From: a virus
Strand: one strand, 5' to 3'
Length of the DNA: 64,000 nucleotides
IMG/VR virus record: IMGVR_UViG_3300043788_000131
Location: 1-64,000 of that record
Shown here: in pieces, positions 1 through 7,620 of the stretch
How positions within the stretch are numbered: the stretch's first letter is position 1
Layout of the letters: each line of letters opens with the position of its first letter
Notes under the pieces: generated by a model
Seen by the model: the letters and a program-made list of their open reading frames with translations, nothing else
Databases searched by the model: none
What the model was told of the DNA's origin: nothing
Translations under genes and position numbers: made by a program

Positions 1-42
1 CTCACCAACGAACGGGACCGCGTCGTCGGACGGAAACTGTGA
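1..42 (+). CDS. C-terminal end of a truncated upstream gene
   Basis: The reading frame open from base 1 ends at a TGA at 40-42 and encodes only 13 residues inside the window. The next gene starts at a GTG that overlaps this stop (GTGA), the junction type used throughout this operon, which argues that the frame is real. Nothing can be said about its function. Confidence 0.5.
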   Translation, partial: LTNERDRVVGRKL

Positions 43-266
43 ATGACCTTCGCGGCGCGGTCCGCGCCTCGCTTGTCCGCACAATCGACCTGACCATGAA
101 CGATTGCTACGAGGCCGCCGCGAAAATCTGCGAGGTTCTTGGTGATAAAGAATTCGCTAAGTTGGTAAAGAGCAACATGGGGATCGCGGCGATTGCCAAG
201 GGTCACTACACGAAATGTGCCGAGGCCATTCGCGCGTTCAAGATGCCCGTGGAGAACGCGAAATGA
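39..266 (+). CDS. Small hypothetical protein, 75 aa
   Basis: It starts with GTG overlapping the stop of the preceding frame and ends in an ATGA junction with the next gene, so it looks translationally coupled. The protein is mostly helical in composition with two cysteines (DCYEAA, KICEVL) and no recognisable motif. It belongs to the early plus-strand operon; function unknown. Confidence 0.6.
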   Translation: MNDLRGAVRASLVRTIDLTMNDCYEAAAKICEVLGDKEFAKLVKSNMGIAAIAKGHYTKCAEAIRAFKMPVENAK

Positions 267-601
267 CCGGCTGGAACCTGCCCCCAGGCTGCACCAACGC
301 CGACATCGAGCGCGCCATGGGCGGCGATGAGGAGTGCTACCACGAGGATCACGAGATCGACCTTGAGGGCCGATTTAGCTGCAACTCCTGTTTCGAAGCG
401 CATTGGGCAACGGAGGCCGAGATCGGGGCTTACCGTTATGACAATCCAGACTACGACAAAATGTGCCGGCGCCATGAGCGCCGCGAACGCCGCCGCGAAC
501 TCTGGCGCCGCTTTGTGCGCAAGCCGCTGGCGGCGTTGCTGAGACCGTTTTGGCCGCGCGTAGCCAGGGAGGTGCACGATGACGACGAGATTCCGTTCTG
601 A
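263..601 (+). CDS. Cys-rich hypothetical protein, 112 aa
   Basis: The start is the ATG at 263, which overlaps the previous stop as ATGA; an in-frame extension upstream to 215 is unlikely. Cysteines at about 10, 25, 40 and 43 (the last pair as CNSC) suggest a small zinc-binding fold. The C-terminal half is strongly basic (a run of Arg/Glu-Arg) and ends in an acidic DDDEIPF tail. Small proteins of this sort are common in phage early regions; the role is unknown. Confidence 0.65.
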   Translation: MTGWNLPPGCTNADIERAMGGDEECYHEDHEIDLEGRFSCNSCFEAHWATEAEIGAYRYDNPDYDKMCRRHERRERRRELWRRFVRKPLAALLRPFWPRVAREVHDDDEIPF

Positions 602-740
602 TCGACGCCGCCACCTCGGCGACATGGCCTACACGGTCGTCGCCATCGCGGTCATCCTCGGGATTGCGATGGGGGTTTCAGGAATCGCGCCGCATGTCGC
701 GGCGCTGTTTGCAGGAGGGGAAGCCCATGGACGACATTGA
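579..740 (+). CDS. Small single-pass membrane protein, 53 aa
   Basis: This short frame overlaps the ends of both neighbours by 23 and 14 bases. It encodes an Arg-rich N-terminus followed by one hydrophobic segment (residues about 17-46, with VVAIAVILGIAMGV), as expected of a membrane-anchored peptide. Support comes from the operon arrangement and hydrophobic pattern only, so it could be chance. Confidence 0.45.
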   Translation: MTTRFRSDRRRHLGDMAYTVVAIAVILGIAMGVSGIAPHVAALFAGGEAHGRH

Positions 741-1749
741 TGCAAAGTGGCGTGCCGCGCTTGCTGAACCGGATCGCCGGAAGTGGCCGTCCGTCGACAT
801 GAACCACCCCGAGGCGGGGTACTACCGAGTCAAGAGAAATGGCCATTGGCAGCCCAGGCGCTACCTTTATGAGGACGGCGAACTCTATTGCTGTGCCGGC
901 GAGCGCGTCCAACCGGGCAAACCTCTTCACGAGGTATGGCTCTCGCTCGAAGATGCCATCGAAAGCTTCTCCTGGGCGTGGAGCAATCCAATCAGCAAAG
1001 AGGCCTATGAGGCTGTCATGGTCGGCGGCCCGTGGCCGGACATCGACCCCGTGGTCGCCGAGCAGATGGCGGGGATAGGCCACAATCAGGCGTCCGACGA
1101 TCCGCTGAAGCAATTCGAGATCGACATCGAGAACGCCGCCGGGGCGGTCGAGACCTACAAGGAAGTCAACGAAGATACCAATGCGGCGGCCCGTTCAGCG
1201 CAGGCGCGGCTGCAAGAACTCGCTCGGGCGGCTGACAACAAGCGCTCCGAGCTCAAGGCGCCATCGCTCGCCACCTGTCAGAAGATTGATAAAGATTGGG
1301 GTGGCTTAGTAAAGAAAGCGAGGGAAGCGGCTGTCGCGCTCGGCAGGGCAATGGGGGTGTGGGAAAGCAAAAAGGCTCGGGCCTTGGAGGCAGCGAGGCG
1401 CGTGGAGGAGGAGACGAGGCGGGCGGAGGAAAGGGCGGCCCAGGCTGAAGCCGACCGCGCGATCGCCGCGGGAATACCGCCGTCCGTCATGGAAGCTCCG
1501 AAGCCCGCACCCGCACCCGCACCGACCACTCCCGCGCCAGCAACCCGGATCAAGGGCGGCTACGGCCGTGCCGGGCATGTGTACGTCGAGAAGGTCATTA
1601 AAGAGGTCACTGACTATGGCGCCCTGGCGACGGCCTACATCAATCACAACGAGGTGCAAGCGCTGATTAAGCGCCTCGCCGCAGTCGACGTGAAGAACGG
1701 CCACACCCCTCCGGGCGTGGTTATCGAGGAAGAAAGGAAAGTTCGATGA
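727..1749 (+). CDS. Coiled-coil protein preceding Erf, 340 aa
   Basis: I choose the ATG at 727 because it follows a strong AGGAGGGG ribosome site; an in-frame ATG at 664 has none. The N-terminal 120 residues form a Trp/Tyr-rich domain. Residues about 125-245 are Ala/Glu/Arg heptad-rich coiled coil, followed by a Pro-Ala linker (alternating P and A) and a C-terminal domain of about 60 residues. It overlaps the erf start as ATGA. Large coiled-coil proteins next to Erf or RecT annealases are usual in phages and may help recombination, but no specific function is recognised. Confidence 0.85.
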   Translation: MDDIDAKWRAALAEPDRRKWPSVDMNHPEAGYYRVKRNGHWQPRRYLYEDGELYCCAGERVQPGKPLHEVWLSLEDAIESFSWAWSNPISKEAYEAVMVGGPWPDIDPVVAEQMAGIGHNQASDDPLKQFEIDIENAAGAVETYKEVNEDTNAAARSAQARLQELARAADNKRSELKAPSLATCQKIDKDWGGLVKKAREAAVALGRAMGVWESKKARALEAARRVEEETRRAEERAAQAEADRAIAAGIPPSVMEAPKPAPAPAPTTPAPATRIKGGYGRAGHVYVEKVIKEVTDYGALATAYINHNEVQALIKRLAAVDVKNGHTPPGVVIEEERKVR

Positions 1750-2909
1750 CATCATGGGGAATCCACAACGAAGGCGAGCATACTAACGGCAATGGCACGG
1801 CGGTTGTTGTAGCCGAGCCAACGGCCGTCGCACTGGTGACGCCTTACACCAAGCTCCTGGAAAAGGCGGCGGAGAGCGGCAATCTCTCAATCTTCGAGAA
1901 AGGCATGGAGTTGGAGGAGCGCTGGCACCAAACCCAGGCTCGACGCGACTTCGATGCGGCGATGGCGGCGGCGAAAGCTGAAATGCCTACGATTTCCAAG
2001 AACCAACTGGTTGATTTCGAGGCGAAAAGCGTGGGCGGCAGGAACACAAATTATCGGTATGAGGATTTTGCGGACGTTGTTGAAACGATACAGCCGGTTC
2101 TCTCCAAGCACGGGCTCTATCTACGGCACACCGGCAACAACAACGTCGAAACTGGCATGGTTCACGTGACCTGCATTCTTGGGCACCGGCACGGTTTTCG
2201 TGAATTGACGCCGCTTTCGGCCAAGATCGACCCCAGCGGCAACAAGAACCACGTCCAGGCGATCGGTTCGACCATCACCTATTTGCAGCGCTATTCCGCA
2301 AAGCTGGCTCTTGGTCTTGCAGCGGCAGTCGATGACGATGGGCAAGGGGGCGGCGACGCGCGACGCGGCGGCGGCAACGGCGGCAAAGAGGAGCGCAGAC
2401 CGCCCTCCAAACGGACTATCGAGGCAACGGTCGAAGAGATCGCGCCCTATGTGCCGCGGGCGAGCTTGGGGCCGCCCTACGCGCTTCCCACCAAACTAGA
2501 TGGCAAAGGGCGCGATCCGATCGAGTGGGGTGAGGATTTCAAAGCTACACTCCGTCAAGCGAAGAGCGCGAGCGAGATCGGGGTCTGGCTGCAACTCAAT
2601 CAAAAGGCCATGGGCCAGCTATCCATTGCCTACCCTGATGTTCGCGCGTCGATCGACGAATGCGTCAATGGCCTCATTTCGGGCGGCGAATCAAAAAAGG
2701 CAGAGGCGACCGCGCCCGACGATACCGACTCGGACCAGTGGCGCAAGGACATGATCGGTGCCCTGTCTGGCTGCGAAACTATCGAGCAGGCCAATACCGT
2801 CCATATCGCAATCGACGGCGCCCCAAATGGCATCCTCAAGGAGCACCTTGATGCGGTCGAAGCGGCGTTTAAGCAAACGGTCGATCGGGTGCTCGGCGTC
2901 GGAAAATGA
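1746..2909 (+). CDS. erf: ERF-family single-strand annealing protein
   Basis: Erf-type proteins bind ssDNA and anneal complementary strands in phage recombination and genome circularisation. Here the N-terminal domain (about residues 30-205) carries the family pattern: LLEKA near the start, the AMAAAKAEMP helix, NYRYEDFADVV, and a GSTITYLQRYS helix followed by LGL and an acidic DDDGQ end. A charged Gly/Arg-rich linker leads to a C-terminal region of about 170 residues that is probably a protein-interaction tail. The start overlaps the preceding stop (ATGA) and the end overlaps the next gene, so it is part of the coupled early operon. Confidence 0.92.
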   Translation: MTSWGIHNEGEHTNGNGTAVVVAEPTAVALVTPYTKLLEKAAESGNLSIFEKGMELEERWHQTQARRDFDAAMAAAKAEMPTISKNQLVDFEAKSVGGRNTNYRYEDFADVVETIQPVLSKHGLYLRHTGNNNVETGMVHVTCILGHRHGFRELTPLSAKIDPSGNKNHVQAIGSTITYLQRYSAKLALGLAAAVDDDGQGGGDARRGGGNGGKEERRPPSKRTIEATVEEIAPYVPRASLGPPYALPTKLDGKGRDPIEWGEDFKATLRQAKSASEIGVWLQLNQKAMGQLSIAYPDVRASIDECVNGLISGGESKKAEATAPDDTDSDQWRKDMIGALSGCETIEQANTVHIAIDGAPNGILKEHLDAVEAAFKQTVDRVLGVGK

Positions 2910-3448
2910 GGCCAATCACCTACCTTTGCACGCCTGGAGCGCTCATGCCGGTCCCGCGGTTCGCTGAGCGGTATGAGCGCGAGTTCCAGACAGGCAAATA
3001 CTACACGCTGGAGCTTGTGACAGAGCGCTCGCGGGAAAGTCACAATCTCTATTTTGCCTGTGTGCATGTTGCCTTGGCCAACCTCCAGGCGCCCCTGGCT
3101 GATCGGTTTGCCGACGACGACGAGTTTCGCAAGTGGTGCCTTATCAAGCGCGGCTTCCGCCACCAGCGCATCACCGTGTTCAGTTCGAATGCTGATGCCG
3201 TGCTGGGGGCCTCCGTCGCCCAAAATCTCCGCGATTTTTCGGTCACGGTGGTCGAGGACAACGTGCTGACTGTTCTTACGGCCAAGACGCAGAAATTCCG
3301 GCGCAACGACCCAGAAGGCATGGACAAGAAGGACTTCGAGGCCAGCAAAGAGGCTGTAATCGAAGAGTGTGCCGTCCTGATCGGGCTGTCAGTCGAGCAA
3401 CTCGTCGCAGAAGCTAAGAAGCAGATGGTCCGGGAAAGGGGCAAATAG
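2906..3448 (+). CDS. Conserved phage hypothetical protein, 180 aa
   Basis: It is coupled to erf by an ATGA overlap. The protein has a compact alpha/beta character with a YYTLELVTERSRESHNLYF segment near residue 32 and a Lys/Asp/Glu-rich C-terminal helix. I know similar proteins as unnamed neighbours of recombination genes in alphaproteobacterial phages and prophages, but no function. Its place suggests a role with Erf in DNA metabolism, which is inference. Confidence 0.85.
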   Translation: MRPITYLCTPGALMPVPRFAERYEREFQTGKYYTLELVTERSRESHNLYFACVHVALANLQAPLADRFADDDEFRKWCLIKRGFRHQRITVFSSNADAVLGASVAQNLRDFSVTVVEDNVLTVLTAKTQKFRRNDPEGMDKKDFEASKEAVIEECAVLIGLSVEQLVAEAKKQMVRERGK

Positions 3449-3450
3449 GG

Positions 3451-3717
3451 GTGTGGAAAAGCGCACAATTCGGTGGCTATCTGGACTGCCCTTCTTGTGA
3501 GGGCCGCGGTTTTGCGTTTGTTTATAACAATACACTGACCGACCGCCTGAAAGTAAAGTGCATTGCTTGCGATGGGGGGGGCAAGATCGGGGGGGACGCC
3601 TTCCCCGCCTCGGTGCTCGACGCTACGCGGTGGCTAATGAAGTATGCGCCAGAACGATTGCCAGCTTGGTTGGAGCGCCATGAGCCCGGATTGAAAGAGG
3701 CGGCTGAGCGCAAATGA
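3451..3717 (+). CDS. DnaJ-type zinc-ribbon protein, 88 aa
   Basis: The GTG at 3451 lies two bases after the previous stop and follows a purine-rich stretch. Two CxxCxGxG-like elements (CPSCEGRG at about residue 13 and CIACDGGG at about 37) are the pattern of the DnaJ central zinc finger, so the protein probably binds one zinc ion. The C-terminal half is a helical WLMKYAPERLPAWL segment. It has no J domain, so it is not a full co-chaperone; small phage proteins reuse this finger for unknown purposes. Confidence 0.75.
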   Translation: MWKSAQFGGYLDCPSCEGRGFAFVYNNTLTDRLKVKCIACDGGGKIGGDAFPASVLDATRWLMKYAPERLPAWLERHEPGLKEAAERK

Positions 3718-4181
3718 TCCTCAAGTCACCCCCGAAAGGATGGAAGCGGCCGGTCATCCCGGTCGCCGTCAAGTTACAAGCCATGCTGCGGCGCTATCCG
3801 AATCCTCCAATCACCGTGATCTGTCAGGGGAGCGATAGCGCCAAGATGGTGGCAATGTTCCTCGTGTACGGGAAGCATCACTTCCATCACTCGCCCGGTC
3901 TTTGGCAGCGTGAATTCGATACCGACGCAAACGACACCGATCCGAAGGCAAACAGCGCAGAGCACATCCTCGCGGTGACCGGGTTGGAGCACGACGCAAT
4001 CGAGAACGGCCCCGGCGGCGAGCGGCGGATCACCTCTGCGGGCTCGGCTTCGAACCAGCGCGCCAAGAACAGGCGGCTCAATAAGCCAAAAAAAAGCCGC
4101 GGCCCCAAGTTGCGGAGCCGCGGCTTTGATAAGACCAGATCCCGCCGTTTCGACGGAACAGTAACCAGGAGGAAAAGGTGA
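3714..4181 (+). CDS. Degenerate HNH-like phage protein, 155 aa
   Basis: It starts in an ATGA overlap with the zinc-ribbon gene. Residues about 55-120 resemble phage HNH-like proteins with a D-H-x-P-A-L core: here the core reads FHHSPGL, followed by ANDTDPK, a histidine in AEHILA, and GERRITSAGS before a basic tail. The first Asp of the core is replaced by His, so nuclease activity is uncertain. The last 30 residues are very basic and are encoded across a strong inverted repeat at 4093-4127. The family assignment is inference from pattern. Confidence 0.65.
   Translation: MILKSPPKGWKRPVIPVAVKLQAMLRRYPNPPITVICQGSDSAKMVAMFLVYGKHHFHHSPGLWQREFDTDANDTDPKANSAEHILAVTGLEHDAIENGPGGERRITSAGSASNQRAKNRRLNKPKKSRGPKLRSRGFDKTRSRRFDGTVTRRKR
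4093..4127. terminator. Inverted repeat, terminator-like hairpin inside coding sequence
   Basis: An 11-bp perfect stem (AAAGCCGCGGC at 4093-4103 with GCCGCGGCTTT at 4117-4127) closes a 13-base loop. On the minus strand it is followed by eight T residues, a canonical intrinsic terminator; on the plus strand only three T follow. It lies within the 3' end of the 155-residue gene, so plus-strand transcription must pass it or be attenuated there. Confidence 0.6.
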
Positions 4182-4441
4182 CGAGAGAGCAGGCTGAACG
4201 GGCTTTAAGCGTTGTCGCCCTCGTGCTCCACAGGGCTGACGTTCACCCGCAGACGGAGTTTCTGAGTGTGGGCGAGGCGAGGGTCACAGAAGAGGACCGC
4301 CGCAAAATCGCCAGGGGGATCGAGAGAAAATTCGGGAATGGTTTCACGTTTCCGCTGTTCGTCGAGGATAAGTGGATAACGGTTTCCGACGTGCTGATGT
4401 CGACCTGGGTGGTTCTTGAGCGTCAGGAAATGGCCGCATGA
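4178..4441 (+). CDS. Hypothetical protein, 87 aa
   Basis: The GTG start overlaps the previous stop (GTGA) and is preceded by an AGGAGG ribosome site about 8 bases upstream, the best in this part of the operon. The protein is a small alpha/beta domain with an acidic EEDRRKIARGIERKFG helix. No family is recognised. Confidence 0.75.
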   Translation: MTREQAERALSVVALVLHRADVHPQTEFLSVGEARVTEEDRRKIARGIERKFGNGFTFPLFVEDKWITVSDVLMSTWVVLERQEMAA

Positions 4442-4695
4442 GCGAGAAGTTGACCAACCGCCAATACGATCAGCTATACGCCAAGAGCCGCCGAATCTTA
4501 AAAGTGGTCTATCGCGCGCTCCCTGATGACAACAAGTTGGCGTGGGTAATCGCGGTGGAGGCTTGTGCTGTTGTCTCTCAATTATGCGGCTACTCGCGGA
4601 CTCAATCGGTACAAGCCCTCAAGAGCACATGGCGGCATCTTGAAGAGTGCAATTTGCACGTCGAGCAGGCAGCCAGCGCGAGAAAACGCAAATGA
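4438..4695 (+). CDS. Hypothetical protein, 85 aa
   Basis: It is coupled to its neighbours by ATGA overlaps at both ends. It is largely helical, with a hydrophobic helix around residues 32-50 (WVIAVEACAVVSQLC) and a basic C-terminal ARKRK. Function not recognised. Confidence 0.75.
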   Translation: MSEKLTNRQYDQLYAKSRRILKVVYRALPDDNKLAWVIAVEACAVVSQLCGYSRTQSVQALKSTWRHLEECNLHVEQAASARKRK

Positions 4696-4907
4696 GCGAC
4701 TACCTGATCTGGTCAAACGAGCATCGCGCATGGTGGCGGCCGGGCTCGATGGGCTACACGCACGACATTGCGAGTGCTGGCCGCTACTCGCGCGAAGAGG
4801 CCATCAGATACTGTAGTGGCTCATTCCCCTTCCGAGAGGTGGATGCGCCGCCGCCGGAGCTTCCGATTCTCGAAGACGATCTTTTGGAGATCGCCAAACA
4901 TGGCTGA
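4692..4907 (+). CDS. Small hypothetical protein, 71 aa
   Basis: The ATGA overlap with the preceding gene fixes the start at 4692. The Trp- and Tyr-rich sequence (YLIWSNEHRAWWRPG, then YTHDIASAGRYSREEAI) and an acidic C-terminus (LEDDLLEIA) are typical of a short protein found next to Gp37/Gp68 genes in many phages. Function unknown. Confidence 0.75.
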   Translation: MSDYLIWSNEHRAWWRPGSMGYTHDIASAGRYSREEAIRYCSGSFPFREVDAPPPELPILEDDLLEIAKHG

Positions 4908-5754
4908 CCGCAGCAAAATCGAGTGGACCCAGGCGAGTTGGAACGCCCTCGCGGGGTGCACGATCGTCTCCCCAGGCTGCACCCACTGCTACGCCATGAG
5001 GATGGCGGCGCGCTTGGAGGCCATGGGGACGCGGCACTACTATGGAACGACGCGCAAGGTGAAGAAACGTGCCGTCTGGACCGGACTAGTCAACGTCGCT
5101 CCCGACGATACGCTGCTCAAGCCGCTGCGCTGGAAGCGCCCGCGCATGATCTTCGTCAATTCCATGTCGGACCTGTTCCACGAGGCCGTGCCGTGGAGGG
5201 TAATCGACCGAGTGTTCCAGGTCATGGAGCTCGCCGAGAAGCACACCTTTCAGGTACTTACCAAGCGGGCGCAGGTGATGAGGGAATACCTGCGAAACAG
5301 CAGGCGGGCGCAGTCAGCGCGGGTCTGGCCTCTTCCGAATGTGTGGATCGGCGTTTCGGCCGAACGCCAAAAGGAGGCGGACGAACGCATTCCCGATTTG
5401 CTCGCGACGCCGGCCGCCGTGCGGTTCTTGTCGGCCGAACCGCTGCTGGGGCCGCTGGACATCATCAGGTACATGCCCGACCCCACGGAAAACTGTCCGC
5501 AAACACGGCTCGATTGGGTGATCGTCGGCGGCGAGAGCGGCCCACGAGCTCGGCCGATGCACCCGCAGTGGGCGCGGGACATCCGCGATCAATGCCAAAC
5601 CGCCGGTGTCGCCTACTTCTTCAAGCAATGGGGCGAGTGGACGCCGACAAACATGATCTCCGGCGAATACGAGCGCGTCGGCAAGAAGGCCGCCGGCCGG
5701 CGCCTCGACGGCCGCACTTGGGACGAAATGCCCGCACGGGCGAGTACAGCGTAA
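4900..5754 (+). CDS. DUF5131 (phage Gp37/Gp68) family protein, 284 aa
   Basis: The start at 4900 overlaps the previous gene by 8 bases and gives the family N-terminus, IEWTQASWNALAGC. Cysteines 20, 27 and 30 (C-x6-C-x2-C, followed by YAMRMAARL) are the conserved cluster, which suggests an iron-sulfur, radical-SAM-like TIM barrel related to spore photoproduct lyase; that is family-level inference. Further conserved pieces are FVNSMSDLFHEAVP, TKRAQVM, WIGVSAE, FLSAEPLLGPL and the VGGESGPRARPMHP and FFKQWGEW motifs. It is full length for the family. The biological role is unknown. Confidence 0.9.
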   Translation: MADRSKIEWTQASWNALAGCTIVSPGCTHCYAMRMAARLEAMGTRHYYGTTRKVKKRAVWTGLVNVAPDDTLLKPLRWKRPRMIFVNSMSDLFHEAVPWRVIDRVFQVMELAEKHTFQVLTKRAQVMREYLRNSRRAQSARVWPLPNVWIGVSAERQKEADERIPDLLATPAAVRFLSAEPLLGPLDIIRYMPDPTENCPQTRLDWVIVGGESGPRARPMHPQWARDIRDQCQTAGVAYFFKQWGEWTPTNMISGEYERVGKKAAGRRLDGRTWDEMPARASTA

Positions 5755-5785
5755 ACGCCAACCAGCAACCGAAGGAAGAGAACCC

Positions 5786-6352
5786 ATGCAGCAAGCAGCA
5801 GCGAAGAAGCAGGAAGAAATGTTCGAGGACGACTTGGACGACCAGACCTGGGCGAAGATCAGCACGCTCAAGGGCGACGTTCGAGACGCGATCCTCGACT
5901 GGTACAAGCGCAAGGAGAAAGCGTGGGGGGGCCAGAGCGGCTTTGACCAGAAAGCCACAATCTACGAGATCGAGGCCTTTGCCGACCGCATCATCAGAAA
6001 GGTTGCTCTCCTCGTGGCAACGCGCGGCTTTGACAGCGTGCCCATTACGGTTAGCAAATTCACGACTGATGTCGAGAAGGGCATTCAGGCAACCTTCATG
6101 ATGGCGCGCACGGACGAGAACCTGATCTCCATGAACGAGTGCTTGGGCGCATCCGTCCAGTTGGTCCCGCTGCCGCTCTCCGAGTTTATGGGCGAGCGCG
6201 CACCGGCGAAGCCGGATGTGATCCCCGGCGATCTGCGATTGCCCGATCCCGAAGCGGTGGTGGCGGACGCCAGGACGACGCCCGCGACCCCGCCCCACGA
6301 TCCCGAGACCGGGGAGATCAAGGAAGAGCAGCCGACTGCGACTGCGTCGTGA
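5786..6352 (+). CDS. Hypothetical protein, 188 aa
   Basis: The ATG at 5786 follows a GAAGGAAGAG ribosome site. The N-terminus is acidic and Gln/Lys-rich, the middle is an alpha/beta domain, and the last 40 residues are a disordered Pro/Thr/Asp tail (TPPHDPETGEIKEEQ). It is the last gene of the uninterrupted early operon; the first minus-strand tRNA starts three bases after its stop. Family not recognised. Confidence 0.8.
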   Translation: MQQAAAKKQEEMFEDDLDDQTWAKISTLKGDVRDAILDWYKRKEKAWGGQSGFDQKATIYEIEAFADRIIRKVALLVATRGFDSVPITVSKFTTDVEKGIQATFMMARTDENLISMNECLGASVQLVPLPLSEFMGERAPAKPDVIPGDLRLPDPEAVVADARTTPATPPHDPETGEIKEEQPTATAS

Positions 6353-6354
6353 AT

Positions 6355-6430
6355 TGGCACCGGCGGCAGGTTTCGAACCCGCGCTGACGCGGTTTTGGAG
6401 GCCGCCACTCTACCACTGAGCTACGCCGGT
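6355..6430 (-). tRNA. tRNA-Trp (CCA)
   Basis: The acceptor stem ACCGGCG/CGCCGGT is perfect, with G73 and an encoded CCA. The anticodon loop is CTCCAAA. The T arm reads GGGTTCGAAACC. It is the leftmost tRNA of the array and would be transcribed last in a right-to-left transcript. Confidence 0.9.
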
Positions 6431-6433
6431 AAA

Positions 6434-6507
6434 TGGTACTGCCTGATGGGGTCGAACCATCGTTTTCGCATCCACAGTGCGACGCTCTACCGTTGAGCTA
6501 AGGCAGC
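6434..6507 (-). tRNA. tRNA-His (GTG), lacking G-1
   Basis: The anticodon stem TCGCA/TGCGA closes the loop CTGTGGA (anticodon GTG). The discriminator is A73 and the base before G1 is T, so the usual G-1:C73 identity pair is absent. Loss of that pair is established for tRNA-His in a clade of Alphaproteobacteria. CCA is encoded. Confidence 0.9.
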
Positions 6508-6511
6508 AAAA

Positions 6512-7024
6512 ATGGAAACCGCACCTGTTGATCTCTTTACCGACGTCAATCCAGAGGAGGCGAAGAAATATCGCCGTTTTCGCGCGCGCCTTGAGGCGTC
6601 ACGGAAGGCTGTCAATGCCGTGGCCGAGTACCTCAAGGGCAGAGGACACGAAGTCGAAGTGCCTGAAATCAAGATCACGCCCAATGTATTCGAGGCCGCC
6701 AATTTCTTCGACGTTGGCGACATACTTATCCGCACCGAAGGCCGCTGGCGACGCATCGAGGTCAAGGGTGCCAATAAGCTGTTCAAGTGTCGGGAAGAGT
6801 GGCCTCACAAAAACATGTTTGTGGCTTCGGTGGCCTCTGTAGACCGAGCAAAGGACGTTTGGGCCTATTTTACGACCAGCAGCGATCTCGCCTACGCCGG
6901 GATCATCATGGATACCACCCGCCCTCATTGGTATCGAATGACCGCCCTGGCGCCGAACACGGGCCGCTTTGAGTACAACTACGCCTGTCCAATCGGGTTT
7001 GTCCGCTTCATCCGACTGAAATGA
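6512..7024 (+). CDS. PD-(D/E)XK nuclease-like protein, 170 aa
   Basis: The core VGDILI...RRIEVKGAN gives D, then E-x-K in the spacing of PD-(D/E)XK nucleases, with a preceding helix and a later FVASVASVDRA strand-helix element. Such folds include restriction-like nucleases and Holliday-junction resolvases, so it may process DNA during recombination. It is encoded opposite to the flanking tRNA genes and overlaps the next small gene as ATGA. The fold call rests on the short motif only. Confidence 0.65.
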   Translation: METAPVDLFTDVNPEEAKKYRRFRARLEASRKAVNAVAEYLKGRGHEVEVPEIKITPNVFEAANFFDVGDILIRTEGRWRRIEVKGANKLFKCREEWPHKNMFVASVASVDRAKDVWAYFTTSSDLAYAGIIMDTTRPHWYRMTALAPNTGRFEYNYACPIGFVRFIRLK

Positions 7025-7125
7025 GTAGCCGCATGTCGTTCGAAAACATGGTGTTTGTTCTGGTGGTGGGCTTTATCATTGCTGCATTCGCTGCGGCGTA
7101 TTCATCGCGAAAAAGGCCGAAATGA
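7021..7125 (+). CDS. Small membrane protein, 34 aa
   Basis: The ATGA overlap with the nuclease-like gene supports translation. One hydrophobic segment (MVFVLVVGFIIAAFAAAY) is followed by a basic SSRKRPK end, which predicts a single-pass membrane peptide with an inside-positive tail. It stops two bases before the next tRNA gene. Confidence 0.5.
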   Translation: MSSRMSFENMVFVLVVGFIIAAFAAAYSSRKRPK

Positions 7126-7127
7126 AG

Positions 7128-7201
7128 CGGGCGTGGAGAGATTCGAACTCTCAACCTTCGGAACCAAAGTCCGACGCGCTGACCAGTTGCGCCACACGCC
7201 T
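7128..7201 (-). tRNA. tRNA-Gln (TTG), no encoded CCA
   Basis: The anticodon stem TCGGA/TCCGA closes the loop CTTTGGT. The acceptor is AGGCGTG/CACGCCC with an A1-C72 mismatch and G73. The bases after 73 are CTT, so CCA must be added after transcription, unlike most genes of the array. Confidence 0.82.
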
Positions 7202-7204
7202 TAA

Positions 7205-7281
7205 TGGTACTCCCGAGGGGAGTCGAACCCCTGATTTTCGGAGTGAAAATCCGATGTCCTTGGCCGCTAGACGACGGGAGC
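7205..7281 (-). tRNA. tRNA-Glu (TTC)
   Basis: The loop TTTTCAC with stem TCGGA/TCCGA gives anticodon TTC. The acceptor GCTCCCG/CGGGAGT has a G1-T72 wobble, A73 and an encoded CCA. The D arm (TCGTCTAGCGG) is typical of bacterial tRNA-Glu. Confidence 0.92.
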
Positions 7282-7290
7282 AGAAATCCA

Positions 7291-7620
7291 ATGCCGATTA
7301 GGATTCAAAGGCGAAGATCTCGGGGCTGGAAGATGCCGGAAGGTGCGGTCTATGTCGGGCGGCCGACCAGATGGGGCAATCCGTACTTTCCAGGATCGGG
7401 CATGTCGCGCGGCTTTTTCGACAAGGATATGGTTCCGACCGAATACGACGTGCGGGACCCTCGCGTGCAGGTCCAATGGTATCGAGAGCACATGGCGGAC
7501 CTTCTGCCAGTGGCGGGGGAAGAATTGCTCTGGCCGCTGCGCGGCAAGAACCTCTGTTGCTGGTGCCGGCTAGACCAGCCGTGCCACGCCGACGTGCTAC
7601 TGGAGCTTGCGAACAAATGA
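7291..7620 (+). CDS. DUF4326 family protein, 109 aa
   Basis: The family signature is clear: IQRRRSRGWKMPEGAVYVGR and RWGNPY near the N-terminus, a Trp-rich middle, and LRGKNLCCWCRLDQPCHADV with LLELAN at the end. Length is normal for the family. DUF4326 proteins occur widely in phages of actinobacteria and proteobacteria; the Cys/His cluster suggests metal binding, but no activity is established to my knowledge. It is translated from the strand opposite to the tRNAs and overlaps the next gene as ATGA. Confidence 0.88.
   Translation: MPIRIQRRRSRGWKMPEGAVYVGRPTRWGNPYFPGSGMSRGFFDKDMVPTEYDVRDPRVQVQWYREHMADLLPVAGEELLWPLRGKNLCCWCRLDQPCHADVLLELANK

Noticed and set aside
4923-6101. A 392-codon plus-strand frame overlapping the DUF5131 gene
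   Set aside because: It lies in a second frame of a well-supported gene, is Arg/Ala-rich without motifs and bridges an intergenic gap.
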